Shown here in pieces: positions 25,214 to 33,270 of a stretch of DNA of 64,000 nucleotides. Source of the DNA: Thermoanaerobaculia bacterium (GTDB lineage Bacteria; Acidobacteriota; Thermoanaerobaculia; Multivoradales; JAHEKO01); NCBI GenBank assembly GCA_945787635.1, contig CALZIK010000054.1, forward strand, positions 28,091 to 92,090. The letters run 5' to 3'. The notes under the pieces were generated by a model that was given only the letters and a program-made list of their open reading frames with translations, had not been told where the DNA came from and did no database searches. Within the stretch, counting starts at the first letter, position 1. Every line of letters starts with the position of its first letter. A program made the translations under genes and the position numbers.

Positions 25214-26602
25214 ATGCCGGAGGTCAAGATCTGCGACGTTTCGCTTCGCGACGGCATGCAGATCATGAATCGGCACGCGGTGATTCCCCTCGAATCTCGC
25301 CTGCAGCTGGTCGAGGCGCTGGTCAGGGCGGGAGTTCCCTATATCGAGGTCGGTTCGTTCGTGAACCCGAAGGTCGTGCCCGCGATGGCGGACACCGCGG
25401 AGTTGTTGCGCGCGATGCCGGCCTACGACGGCCAGGTCGCCGCACTGGTGCCCAAGCTCGAGTACTACGAGCTTCTGCGCAGGGCGGAGCGGGTCAACAC
25501 GGTGGCTCTCTTCGTGGCGGCGTCGGAGGCCTACTCAGAGGCGAATACCCGGATGAGCGTCAGCGAGGCGTTGGACGCGGCCGAAGAAATCGCGCGCGCG
25601 GCGGCGCGAGACGGATATCGGTTGCGCGGATATCTCTCCTACGCGTTTCGCGACAAGAGTCAGCCGGGAGACGAGACGCCGGTGGAGTTGACCGAGTCGA
25701 TCTGCCGGAGGCTTGTAGACATGGGGTGCGACGCGGTCGCGCTTTCGGACACCGATGGGCTGGCCACGCCGAAGGACATCGAACGGGTGCTCGGTTTCGT
25801 CGGAGATCGTCTCGGATTCGAACATCTCGGCGTCCACCTTCACGACCGGCGCGGCTTAGGCGTTACCAACGCCTACGTCGCCTACAAGGCGGGTGTTCGC
25901 ATCTTTGACGCTTCGATCGGAGGCATAGGCGGCGCGATCACAGTCCGCCATTCGGTCGGCAACATCGCGACCGAGGAACTGGTCAGCATGTTCGAGAGCC
26001 TGGAGGTGGCAACCGGAATCGACGTCGGGCCGCTGGTGGAGGCCGGTTGCCGCGTCTCGCAGCTGGCCGACTTCGTTGGCGATCCGCCCCCGCCGAGCAA
26101 GATCATCTTGGACGAGCTGGCCATTCGCCGGGCCGAGATCGAGGCCTCCGAGGGACCGGAGGCCGACCTGGGCTTGAAGCAGCTGCTGCATTCGCTGGTC
26201 GGCCTGATCCCGCGAGGTGGGATGGAAGATGACCTGTCGGTGGGCGAGAGGATCGAGGAAGCAAGAGAGCAAGTCAGTCTGTTTCTGCACGCGCCAACGA
26301 ATCGGGCCGCGGTTCTCTTCAGTCTCTTTTCCATGCTTCTCGCGACCGGCGTGGCGGCGCTCTTCGTTCGGGTGCTGCCGATCGCCTGGGTGGCTCGCGT
26401 CGAGGTCATTGTCATTACTTTGTTCAGTCTCGGCATGGTCATGCTGCTCGGAATCCTGCTGACGATGATCCAGGTATCGGGCGGTGTTCGGTTGCCGCGA
26501 GATCTCAATGAGCGCGAGCGTGAGATCTTGCGCGAAGCGCTTAGCGGCGTGGCCGAAGAACTGACCGCGCAAACCGGGTTCTCTCGGCATTACGAGGTGT
26601 AA
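25214..26602 (+). CDS. DRE-TIM metallolyase (HMG-CoA lyase-like) with membrane tail
   Basis: A 462-residue protein. Residues 1-300 are an HMG-CoA-lyase-like TIM barrel: DVSLRDGMQIMN keeps the catalytic Arg-Asp, and GVHLHDRRGLG the metal-binding His-x-His. The catalytic loop normally reads GLGGCPYA; here it is GIGGAITV, so the essential Cys is Ala, while VGNIATE is kept. After residue 330 comes an extension absent from HMG-CoA lyase: two hydrophobic helices (about 365-388 and 396-421) and a charged cytosolic tail. ATG 25214 was preferred to a TTG one codon earlier. It is followed 11 nt later by another membrane protein. Activity on HMG-CoA is doubtful. Confidence 0.78.
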   Translation: MPEVKICDVSLRDGMQIMNRHAVIPLESRLQLVEALVRAGVPYIEVGSFVNPKVVPAMADTAELLRAMPAYDGQVAALVPKLEYYELLRRAERVNTVALFVAASEAYSEANTRMSVSEALDAAEEIARAAARDGYRLRGYLSYAFRDKSQPGDETPVELTESICRRLVDMGCDAVALSDTDGLATPKDIERVLGFVGDRLGFEHLGVHLHDRRGLGVTNAYVAYKAGVRIFDASIGGIGGAITVRHSVGNIATEELVSMFESLEVATGIDVGPLVEAGCRVSQLADFVGDPPPPSKIILDELAIRRAEIEASEGPEADLGLKQLLHSLVGLIPRGGMEDDLSVGERIEEAREQVSLFLHAPTNRAAVLFSLFSMLLATGVAALFVRVLPIAWVARVEVIVITLFSLGMVMLLGILLTMIQVSGGVRLPRDLNEREREILREALSGVAEELTAQTGFSRHYEV

Positions 26603-26613
26603 GGGAGAAAGCG

Positions 26614-26982
26614 ATGCGTGTACCGCTTCTCGGTGAAGAGCCTGACATCCGATTTCATGAGAACGCCCGGGACCTGGCGGTGCAGTACATGCGCCGTTAC
26701 GGGGAGCGCGTCATCCGGGATGCGGTTGCCGCGGCGCGGGCTCGGGAGCACCCGATCGTTCTGAAGCAAGACGTGCAGTACGCGGCCCAGCGTCTGCGCG
26801 CGAGCGGCCGCAACCGGCGCAACGTGTTTCTGCAGTTCATCGGAGCCGGTCTGCTGGGCGTCTTCGTCCAGGGATTCACCGCCGAGATGCTCGGAGGCAG
26901 CCCCAATCCTTGGACCGCGGTCGTCTACGTGGTCATCGGTTTCGTCGGTATCTTCAGCGTGTTCTGGTCTCTGATCCGCTAG
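26614..26982 (+). CDS. Membrane protein with N-terminal histone-fold-like domain
   Basis: A 122-residue protein with AAGGGAGA ahead of the ATG. Residues 16-63 resemble helix 2, loop 2 and helix 3 of archaeal histones: the long helix around QYMRRYGERVIRDAV, then PIVLKQDVQYAAQRLR, which parallels the archaeal TIKAEDIELAVRRFK pattern. The first histone helix is short or missing. A basic SGRNRR linker leads to two transmembrane helices (about 70-90 and 100-120). It sits 11 nt after the membrane-tailed DRE-TIM gene and 10 nt before a hydratase, so it is in the same operon. It might bind DNA at the membrane or only dimerise; the assignment is by eye. Confidence 0.5.
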   Translation: MRVPLLGEEPDIRFHENARDLAVQYMRRYGERVIRDAVAAARAREHPIVLKQDVQYAAQRLRASGRNRRNVFLQFIGAGLLGVFVQGFTAEMLGGSPNPWTAVVYVVIGFVGIFSVFWSLIR

Positions 26983-26992
26983 GGAGAAGCTG

Positions 26993-27772
26993 CTGGCGAA
27001 GCTCAACGAAACTCATGAAGGAGACCTGCTTCGGCTCGAGCTGGACGACCCGGAGAGGGCGAATGCGCTCTCACCGGAGCTGATCGGCGCGCTCACCGAA
27101 GCGTACGGTCGTGACCTGCGGTCCGACGGCATACGCGCGGTGCTCCTGACCGGAGCGGGAAAGCACTTCTCGGCCGGCGCGGATCTGGATCATCTGCGAT
27201 CGTTGCGCGACGCCGGACCGGAGGAGAATCTGGCCGATTCGCGGGCGATGAAAGAGCTTTTCGAGACCGTCCTGGGTCAGCCTGCGCTTACCATCGCGGC
27301 GGTGCAGGGCGCGTGCGTGGCGGGTGGCTGCGGCTTGGCCACCGCCCACGACTTCGTCGTCGCCGCCGACAACGCGCGCTTCATGTACAGCGAGGTCCGG
27401 ATCGGCTTCGTCGCGGCGCTGGTCGCGACCTTCCTTCCGCTTCGACTCAAAGGATCGGACATCCGCGAAGTCTTGATCAACCCGGACTTCGTGTCGGCCT
27501 CGAGGGCCCTCGAGCTGGGTTTGGTCAACCGGGTCGTCGAGGCCGGGCGTCTGGCAGAGCAAGCCGAGGCTCTGGCGGTCGAGATTCTGGAGAGAGCGAG
27601 CTCCGAGTCGATCGCGCGCACCAAGGCGCTTCTCCTCGAGATCCTCGGGATGCCGCTCACCGAGGCTCTGGAGACCGCCGCGCGAGCCAACGCCGCCGCT
27701 CGAGGCACCGCGGACTGTCGACGCGGAGTCGCGACGTTTCTCGAAACCAAGGCGCTGCCAAATTGGCGATAG
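26993..27772 (+). CDS. Enoyl-CoA hydratase family, methylglutaconyl-CoA hydratase-like
   Basis: A crotonase-fold protein of about 259 residues: DPERANALSPEL near the start, GAGKHFSAGADL oxyanion loop, GACVAGGCGLATAHDF and MYSEVRIGF. The first catalytic Glu of enoyl-CoA hydratases is Gly here and the second is kept, a pattern seen in LiuC-type methylglutaconyl-CoA hydratases. With the MCC-like carboxyltransferase upstream this gives consecutive steps of leucine breakdown. No ATG/GTG/TTG precedes the conserved N-terminus; CTG 26993, with GGAG 6 nt upstream, is the proposed start, since GTG 27140 would remove about 49 residues of the fold. Confidence 0.82.
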   Translation: MAKLNETHEGDLLRLELDDPERANALSPELIGALTEAYGRDLRSDGIRAVLLTGAGKHFSAGADLDHLRSLRDAGPEENLADSRAMKELFETVLGQPALTIAAVQGACVAGGCGLATAHDFVVAADNARFMYSEVRIGFVAALVATFLPLRLKGSDIREVLINPDFVSASRALELGLVNRVVEAGRLAEQAEALAVEILERASSESIARTKALLLEILGMPLTEALETAARANAAARGTADCRRGVATFLETKALPNWR

Positions 27773-28458
27773 CGACGCTCGTCCTCTTCGACATCGATGG
27801 CACGTTGCTGTCCATCGCCGAGCGTGAGCTGAACATCTTCGGTCAGGCTCTGGAGAAGGTCTTTGGTGACATCGGACCGCTGGACGGCTACAGCTTCGCG
27901 GGCAAGACCGACCACCAGATCGTTGTTGATCTGCTGTCCCGAGTGGGGAAAAACGCCTCCGAGATCGAAGCCGGCCTGCCCGCGATGCAGGAGCACTATT
28001 TCGACATTCTGGACGGAATGCTCGCTCAGTCGAGCATGGCCGTGCTGCCGGGCGTGGTCGAGCTTCTGAACGGCCTGGCGGCCAGCCGCTCGGTGATCCT
28101 GGGTCTTCAAACCGGCAACTGGCGGCGTGCCGCGGAGATCAAGCTGACTCGCTACGGGCTGGGCCACTATTTCGATGTGGGCGCGTTCGGAGACGGCCAG
28201 CTCGATCGTCTTGGCCTTCCGCCGTTGGCATGCCGCCGAGCAGTCGAAGCGACCGGCGAGACGATCGGCGCCGAGAATACCGTTATAATCGGCGACACCG
28301 CGCTTGACGTGGCCTGCGCTCGGAGTTCCGGCATGGTCTCGATAGGCGTGGCTACGGGGAGTACGGGCCGGGACGAGCTCGAAGAGGCAGGTGCCGATCT
28401 GGTTGTGTCAACGCTGGCCGAGATCGACGCCGACGAACTGCTCGACCTGGCTCGGTAG
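27763..28458 (+). CDS. HAD-superfamily phosphatase
   Basis: A 231-residue HAD hydrolase of the phosphoglycolate-phosphatase-like subfamily. Motif I is LVLFDIDGTLLSI, motif II lies in GLQTGNWRRAAEIKL and motif III/IV in VIIGDTALDVACARSSGM, with a helical cap between I and II. It dephosphorylates small metabolites through an aspartyl-phosphate. TTG 27763 starts just before motif I and overlaps the hydratase stop by 10 nt, so the genes are coupled. The substrate is unknown. Confidence 0.83.
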   Translation: MAIATLVLFDIDGTLLSIAERELNIFGQALEKVFGDIGPLDGYSFAGKTDHQIVVDLLSRVGKNASEIEAGLPAMQEHYFDILDGMLAQSSMAVLPGVVELLNGLAASRSVILGLQTGNWRRAAEIKLTRYGLGHYFDVGAFGDGQLDRLGLPPLACRRAVEATGETIGAENTVIIGDTALDVACARSSGMVSIGVATGSTGRDELEEAGADLVVSTLAEIDADELLDLAR

Positions 28459-28461
28459 GAA

Positions 28462-28725
28462 TTGAACGACTATTCGATCACTGACAAAGTGAAGCGGCAG
28501 CTTGCCGCGAGCTTCGTCGAAGAGCGCGATTTCATCGACGGGATCCGCGAGCAGGCTGCAGTGCTACCGACCGATCGGCCCGAAGTGTTCGGTTTCACCT
28601 TCATGATGACCCTGCGCCGGCCGGCGGACCTCGAAACGGCGGAGATCCGGCGGATCGACGTCCAGATGCGCCCCGCCTCCGGAGGCTTCGAGATCTTCCG
28701 GGTCGACGGTCTACCCGAGCCCTGA
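28462..28725 (+). CDS. Small hypothetical protein
   Basis: An 87-residue soluble protein starting at TTG 28462, 3 nt after the HAD gene, on the same strand. It is rich in charged residues and has no cysteine, signal or membrane segment. I recognise no domain. Operon position makes expression likely. Confidence 0.45.
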   Translation: MNDYSITDKVKRQLAASFVEERDFIDGIREQAAVLPTDRPEVFGFTFMMTLRRPADLETAEIRRIDVQMRPASGGFEIFRVDGLPEP

Positions 28726-28733
28726 GCCTGGGT

Positions 28734-29093
28734 TCAGGCCGCCTCGCGGCCGCTGTCCCAGGGCAGGCCGCGCCGGACCCACTCCAGAAGGCCGCCGGTG
28801 ACTTCGACGACTCGACGGGCCTTCAGCGTCTTGAGGGCGAGGGCCGCCTGTCGGACTCTGCCGTCTTTGTGATCGGCGCCGACGAGGAAGAACTCGGTTT
28901 TTTCGTCGGTTCCGGCAGGGAACGCTATGAGACTTGCGGCGTCGGCTCGAAGGCTGCCGGCGATACGACGACGCTCGCGTTCGCCTTTGGAGCGGACGTC
29001 GAGCACCGCAAAAGGAGGATGGGCATGCTCGAGTCGGCGCGCCAGCTCGTCGGCATAGGTGTGGAAAACGATGCCCTCAAAATGCATGTCCAT
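28734..29093 (-). CDS. Rhodanese-like domain protein lacking the active-site cysteine
   Basis: A 119-residue single rhodanese fold: FAVLDVRSKGERERRRIAGS matches the first conserved region and VVEVTGGLLEWVRRGLPW the last. The active-site loop, normally V-Y-C-x-x-G-x-R-S, reads FLVGADHKDGRVRQ, with no Cys anywhere in the protein. It therefore cannot carry a persulfide and may be a binding or regulatory module. ATG 29093 is the start; a second ATG two codons later is possible. It converges on the small hypothetical gene and lies downstream of the hydrolase at 29138-29968. Confidence 0.7.
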   Translation of the reverse strand: MDMHFEGIVFHTYADELARRLEHAHPPFAVLDVRSKGERERRRIAGSLRADAASLIAFPAGTDEKTEFFLVGADHKDGRVRQAALALKTLKARRVVEVTGGLLEWVRRGLPWDSGREAA

Positions 29094-29137
29094 GGCAACT
29101 CCTCGGTTTCGGATTTCGGTTGGGGAACGTCGGGCGT

Positions 29138-29968
29138 CTAGTCGAGGTGCTGCCTCAGCCAGGTCTGGGTCGCGTTCATGGCTTCGATGAGCTGAGGGGT
29201 CGGCCCCGAGAATGGATGCGAAACGCCGAACGTATGCGAGGCGCCCGCGATGCGAAGCAATGAAGTCGGAGGTTGGGCCGCGGCGGCCAGGGTCTCGGCT
29301 TCGTCCACCGACACGGTCTCGTCGTCTTCGCCGTGGACCAGCAGCCAGGGTGCGGTGCGCGAGCGGGCCGCGGCCTCGAGGTCGAGCGCCTCGCGGTTGG
29401 ATCCGAGGTCATCGAGGACCTCGGTGCCGAGGGAGAGCTCCTGGCCGGTCCTTGCGTTGACGACCGGGATCGACCCCTGGGCGCGCCAGTGAGCGTTCTC
29501 CTTGGAGCTCAAGCGGTCGAAGGTCGCGACCGCCGACCAGGTGACGAGAGCCTTGAGGGGGAGCTTTGCCGAGGTGAGCAACGCCGTGCCGCCGCCTCGG
29601 CTGTGGCCGAAGACCGCGACCCTTCGCGGGTCGGCGACGTGCGGGGCGATCTCCCTGCCGACCGCACTCACGATCGAACCGAGCTCCGCCAGGTCCTTGG
29701 AGAGGGTGGCCCCTCGGAAAGCCTCGGTGTCGGTCACCAACTCGTCGCCCGGCTTCATTCCCGAGCCCGAGAGGTTGAACCGGACCGCCACGTATCCCCG
29801 GGCGGCCAAGAGGTCGCCGAGGTGGGGGAAGAACCCCCAGTCCATGAAGCCCTTGAAGCCATGGCAGATGACAACCGCGGGCTTGAGACCTCGTCCGTCG
29901 GGCAGATGAATGACGCCGTGGAGGTTGCGATCTTTGATGCGATGGCGAAAAAGCTCGGAAGACGGCAT
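29138..29968 (-). CDS. Alpha/beta hydrolase (dienelactone-hydrolase/acylpeptidase-like)
   Basis: A 276-residue serine hydrolase. HGFKGFMDWGFFPHLGDLL is the N-terminal oxyanion strand, GHSRGGGTALL the nucleophile elbow, LLVHGEDDETVSVDEAE the acid segment and AGASHTFG the catalytic His. No signal peptide. ATG 29968 has GGAGGAGAG about 8 nt upstream, one of the strongest ribosome-binding sites in the window, so longer upstream starts are unlikely. Related proteins hydrolyse esters or peptides; the substrate is not evident. It is divergent from the YgfZ-like gene. Confidence 0.83.
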   Translation of the reverse strand: MPSSELFRHRIKDRNLHGVIHLPDGRGLKPAVVICHGFKGFMDWGFFPHLGDLLAARGYVAVRFNLSGSGMKPGDELVTDTEAFRGATLSKDLAELGSIVSAVGREIAPHVADPRRVAVFGHSRGGGTALLTSAKLPLKALVTWSAVATFDRLSSKENAHWRAQGSIPVVNARTGQELSLGTEVLDDLGSNREALDLEAAARSRTAPWLLVHGEDDETVSVDEAETLAAAAQPPTSLLRIAGASHTFGVSHPFSGPTPQLIEAMNATQTWLRQHLD

Positions 29969-30094
29969 CGGAAATTCTCTCCTCCGGAGAGTCGGAAGCG
30001 ATATCCTATCCTCTGCGTCGAGTGGCGTGAACTCGAGCCGACGTGACGACCCGTGCGCCCGGCTCACCCTTCCGGCAGACCTGACGAACTTTAC

Positions 30095-31108
30095 TTGAGC
30101 CCTCTCGTTTCGCATCCATCGGGCTACCATGAGTTACGAGGCGCAAGCGCCCTGGTCGCGCTCGACGCCGATTGGCTTCGACTCACCGGCCCCGACCGCG
30201 GGCGGTTTGCGAACGGCTTGGTGAGCTGCGACCTGAAATCGTTGTCCGCCGGATCGGGAACCTACGGATTCTTCACGACGCCCAGGGGCAGGGTCCTGGC
30301 CGACGCGGCATTCCTGGAGACCGGTGAGGACCTTTGGGTCGAGCTCGCGCACGGTCTGGGTCCGGCGATTGCCGAGCACATGCTCAAGTACGTGGTCGCC
30401 GATCGGGTCGAGATCGAGGAGCCGGAGGGTTGGAACGCGCTGCGAGTCGCTGGACCGTCGGCAGGACGCCACCTGGTCGACGCTCTCGGGGTCGGTGACC
30501 TCGTGGCCGGTTGGCATGGCGGAGCCGTGGATGTGGGTGGCGAGCGGATACTGATCCGAGGCGACCTCCGACTGGGGGTCCCGACGATAGTCCTCGCGGG
30601 ACCTCATGCGGCGGTCGCGGCCGCCGCCGAGACTCTCACGGCTTTGGGCCTCCTTCCGGCCTCCGAGGCCGCGGTATCGGCGGTTCGAATCGAGGACGGC
30701 ATCCCGTGGTTCACGACCGAATTCGCTCCGACCTCGGGGCCGGGCGGTGACGACGACGAGGGATTCTTCCCTCAAGAGACCGGGCTCGAAGATCTGGCGG
30801 TGAGCTACGAAAAGGGCTGCTATCTCGGCCAGGAAGTGGTTGCGCGCATCCATTTCCGTGGCAAGGTGAACCGGGTGCTTCGGGGCCTGCTGTTCGAGCC
30901 CGGGTCGCGGCCCGAGCCGGGTGCACAGGCCTCCCTGGCCGGCGAGGTCGTGGGAGTCACGGGCGGCGTCGCCGCCTCACCGCGCTTCGAGCGCCCCATC
31001 GGTCTGTCGATCGTGCACCGCAAAGCCGAGCCCGGAGCCCAGCTGGCGACCGCGCACGGTCCCTGCCGACTTGTCGAGCTGCCGTTCGAGTCCGAGTCTC
31101 AGCCCTAG
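30095..31108 (+). CDS. YgfZ/CAF17-like folate-binding protein
   Basis: About 337 residues with the GcvT-like folate-binding fold. LTGPDRGRFANGLVSCDLK and GFFTTPRGRVLADA are N-terminal family motifs, and YEKGCYLGQEVVARIHF is the K-G-C-x-x-G-Q-E signature with the conserved Cys. YgfZ proteins help assemble or repair Fe-S clusters in a subset of enzymes such as MiaB. The start is uncertain: TTG 30095 gives a normal N-terminus, and GTG 30053 would add 14 residues. An A-type Fe-S assembly gene lies just downstream on the opposite strand, which fits the role. Confidence 0.83.
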   Translation: MSPLVSHPSGYHELRGASALVALDADWLRLTGPDRGRFANGLVSCDLKSLSAGSGTYGFFTTPRGRVLADAAFLETGEDLWVELAHGLGPAIAEHMLKYVVADRVEIEEPEGWNALRVAGPSAGRHLVDALGVGDLVAGWHGGAVDVGGERILIRGDLRLGVPTIVLAGPHAAVAAAAETLTALGLLPASEAAVSAVRIEDGIPWFTTEFAPTSGPGGDDDEGFFPQETGLEDLAVSYEKGCYLGQEVVARIHFRGKVNRVLRGLLFEPGSRPEPGAQASLAGEVVGVTGGVAASPRFERPIGLSIVHRKAEPGAQLATAHGPCRLVELPFESESQP

Positions 31109-31131
31109 CGACGCGGCCGGCGAGCCGCCTT

Positions 31132-31506
31132 TCAGACCGAAAACGAGGAGCCGCAGCCGCAGCTGCCGGTAGCCTTGGGATTGTTGAACTTGAAGCCCGA
31201 TCCCGTCGGACCCAGCACGTAGTCGATCTCGGTTCCGGTCAGGTACCGGGCGCTGACCGGATCGACGAAGATCGTCAATCCGTCGAATTCCTGGACCCAG
31301 TCCGTTTCTCGGGGCTCGAGCTCGAAATCGAGCGCGTACTCGAATCCGCTGCAGCCCCCGCCGCGGACTGCGATTCGCAGTCCGGAGCCCACGTCGAGCT
31401 TTTCTGCCTCACGGGTCATCTTGACCATCTGCACCGCTTTCGGGGTGATTTGGATCGGAAAGCTGGGGGGAACCGTGGCGTCGGGGGTCGTTTGGCTAGT
31501 GTTCAT
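31132..31506 (-). CDS. A-type iron-sulfur cluster carrier (ErpA/IscA family)
   Basis: A 124-residue HesB-like protein. The three cluster cysteines are present: GGGCSGFEYAL and the C-terminal GSCGCGSSF. IQITPKAVQMVKM and FVDPVSARYLTGTEIDYV are also typical. It accepts or delivers Fe-S clusters to apo-enzymes. ATG 31506 has GGAG 8 nt upstream. The first 18 residues are a low-complexity polar tail. It converges with the YgfZ-like gene. Confidence 0.9.
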   Translation of the reverse strand: MNTSQTTPDATVPPSFPIQITPKAVQMVKMTREAEKLDVGSGLRIAVRGGGCSGFEYALDFELEPRETDWVQEFDGLTIFVDPVSARYLTGTEIDYVLGPTGSGFKFNNPKATGSCGCGSSFSV

Positions 31507-31689
31507 CGTTGATTCTCCGCTCGTTTTCGCCAGACCTTCGGTGCCTTGCCGGCCGAGGTCTCTCAAACCATAGCCAGGGCCCGTATTCAAGTCAACAGGC
31601 CCGGCCCCCTCGAGATTCCCCGTGAACGGGGGATTCGGTCGCTCCGGGCATGACAGAACCGCGAGCCTGCGATACATTGCCGCGCGGCC

Positions 31690-32265
31690 ATGAATGTCCG
31701 AAAACTCCACGATCGCTCCAGAGGCCGCATCGAGGTCATCGCCGGGGGCATGTTTTCCGGCAAGAGCGAGGAGCTCGTCAGGCGCCTGGTGAGGGCTCAG
31801 ATCGCCCGCCAGAAGATCCAGGTTTTCAAGCCGATCACCGACTCGCGTCACCCGCCCGAGCTGTTGATCACGCGCGATTCCAGGGAGCTTGCCGCCGAGT
31901 CGGTCGCCGACAGCGCCACATTGCGCCGGACCCTGGCGGACGACATCGAGGTCCTGGGCATCGACGAGGCGCAGTTCTTCGACTTGGGTCTGGTCGATCT
32001 GGTCACCGAGCTGGCCGACACCGGCGTGAGAGTCATCGTCGCCGGACTCGATCAGGACTACCTGCGCCGGCCGTTCGGCCCGATGCCGGCGCTCCTGGCA
32101 ATTGCCGAGTTTGTGGACAAGACCCACGCGGTGTGTGTCCGGTGCGGGCTGGCGGCACACTACAGCCAGCGGATCGCTGGGGGCGACGACCAGGTCCTGG
32201 TCGGCGACGTGGAGGCCTACGAAGCCCGTTGCCGCGAGTGCTACGTTCCCTACGAGAGCGACTAG
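31690..32265 (+). CDS. tdk: Thymidine kinase
   Basis: A 191-residue type II thymidine kinase. VIAGGMFSGKSEELVRRL is the P-loop, LGIDEAQFFDLGLVDLV the Walker B/catalytic Glu, GLDQDYLRRPFGPMP the lid region, and two Cys pairs (CVRC and CREC) form the structural zinc site. It phosphorylates thymidine to dTMP for salvage. ATG 31690 starts a normal-length protein. The 183-bp gap upstream is shared with the divergent A-type Fe-S gene. Confidence 0.92.
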   Translation: MNVRKLHDRSRGRIEVIAGGMFSGKSEELVRRLVRAQIARQKIQVFKPITDSRHPPELLITRDSRELAAESVADSATLRRTLADDIEVLGIDEAQFFDLGLVDLVTELADTGVRVIVAGLDQDYLRRPFGPMPALLAIAEFVDKTHAVCVRCGLAAHYSQRIAGGDDQVLVGDVEAYEARCRECYVPYESD

Positions 32266-32340
32266 CCCGACCTCGCCGGATTCGTGACGAGACGCGGCGT
32301 CGCAGTAGAAGGTCGGTCAGCAGGTCAGGCTGGAGCTCGG

Positions 32341-32736
32341 CTACTTGCGATCGATCGGTTTAGGGTTGCCGTCTCGATCGACGTGGACGTACACCACCTC
32401 GGCTTCGGTGACCGTGACCTTCTTGTTGCCCCGGATCCGGCGTTCGGCCTCGACGACGACTTTCACCGTGATCGATGTTCTGCCGACCTTGAGCACATCG
32501 GAGTAGAAGCTCACCAGGTCTCCGACGAAGACCGGTTCGTGGAATTCCACCTCGTGCATGGCGATGGTCACGAGAATGCCCTTGGCGATCCGATGAGCTT
32601 CCACCGCTCCCGCCTGATCTATGTAGGACAGAATGATGCCGCCGAAGATGGTGCCCAGCGCGTTCGTATCGCGCGGCATCATCATCACCCGGATCGCCGG
32701 TTGCTGGTTTGGAGAGGGCTTTGAACTGCTGCTCAT
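32341..32736 (-). CDS. Acyl-CoA thioesterase (YciA/BACH hotdog family)
   Basis: A 131-residue hotdog-fold protein. MPRDTNALGTIFGGIILSYI holds the conserved Asn and Gly-Gly of acyl-CoA thioesterases, followed by the Asp of IDQAGAVEAH. EVEFHEPVFVGDLVSFY and KVTVTEAEVVYVHVD are also typical. It hydrolyses fatty acyl-CoA. The ATG overlaps the stop of the upstream LOG-like gene (ATGA), so they are coupled. Confidence 0.87.
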   Translation of the reverse strand: MSSSSKPSPNQQPAIRVMMMPRDTNALGTIFGGIILSYIDQAGAVEAHRIAKGILVTIAMHEVEFHEPVFVGDLVSFYSDVLKVGRTSITVKVVVEAERRIRGNKKVTVTEAEVVYVHVDRDGNPKPIDRK

Positions 32737-33239
32737 GGCCGTGTCAGACGATGCTCGAATGCCAGGCTGACGGCTTCGGCCGCGGTCCGTGCCCGCAAGA
32801 GTAGCGGATCGCGACCGCCGTCGGGAAGGTCGAGCTCGAAACTGTCGAGAAGGACCACCGGAATGCGATATTTGAGCGCGAGACCGATCTCCGAGAGGGT
32901 TCCCCATTCGCCCGCCACGGCGATGACCGCTACCGCCGAAAGCACGATGACCTGGTTGCGGGCCTGGCCCAGGCCGGTGAAGATCTCGAAGCTCAGGAAG
33001 GGATTGGGCGCCTCGTCTGCTGGAACGCCGGGGAGAATACCGATCACGTCGCCGCCGGTGTCTCGCGCGCCCTTCGCCGCGTTCTCCATGACCCCGCCTC
33101 GCCCGCCACAAACCACCATCCCCCCTCTGCGGGCGATCTCGCTGCCCACCTCGAAGGCGAGGCGCAGGACCCCGGCAGTGGCGGTCCCGCTGCCGATGAC
33201 GGCGATGGGCGGCGCCTTCGGATCGAGCATTTTTGCCAT
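32733..33239 (-). CDS. LOG/TIGR00725-family SLOG-domain protein
   Basis: A 168-residue Rossmann-like SLOG protein: IAVIGSGTAT at the start, VVCGGRGGVMENAAKGA, LGQARNQVIVLSAVAVIAVA and GEWGTLSEIGLALKY. LOG-type enzymes split nucleoside monophosphates, and TIGR00725 members are less well defined. ATG 33239 (MAKMLDPKAPP) is preferred: the more distal ATG 33272 would overlap the divergent sigma-factor start codon. Stop overlaps the thioesterase ATG. Confidence 0.8.
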   Translation of the reverse strand: MAKMLDPKAPPIAVIGSGTATAGVLRLAFEVGSEIARRGGMVVCGGRGGVMENAAKGARDTGGDVIGILPGVPADEAPNPFLSFEIFTGLGQARNQVIVLSAVAVIAVAGEWGTLSEIGLALKYRIPVVLLDSFELDLPDGGRDPLLLRARTAAEAVSLAFEHRLTRP

Positions 33240-33270
33240 GCTATCGTAGCGAGCCGCGTCGCAATCACTC

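Noticed and set aside
25214..26602. Plain HMG-CoA lyase call
   Set aside because: Loss of the catalytic-loop Cys and the membrane tail make that call unsafe.
31614..31634. Terminator hairpin between divergent genes
   Set aside because: It lies between two divergent starts, where a terminator has no role, and its loop is very tight.
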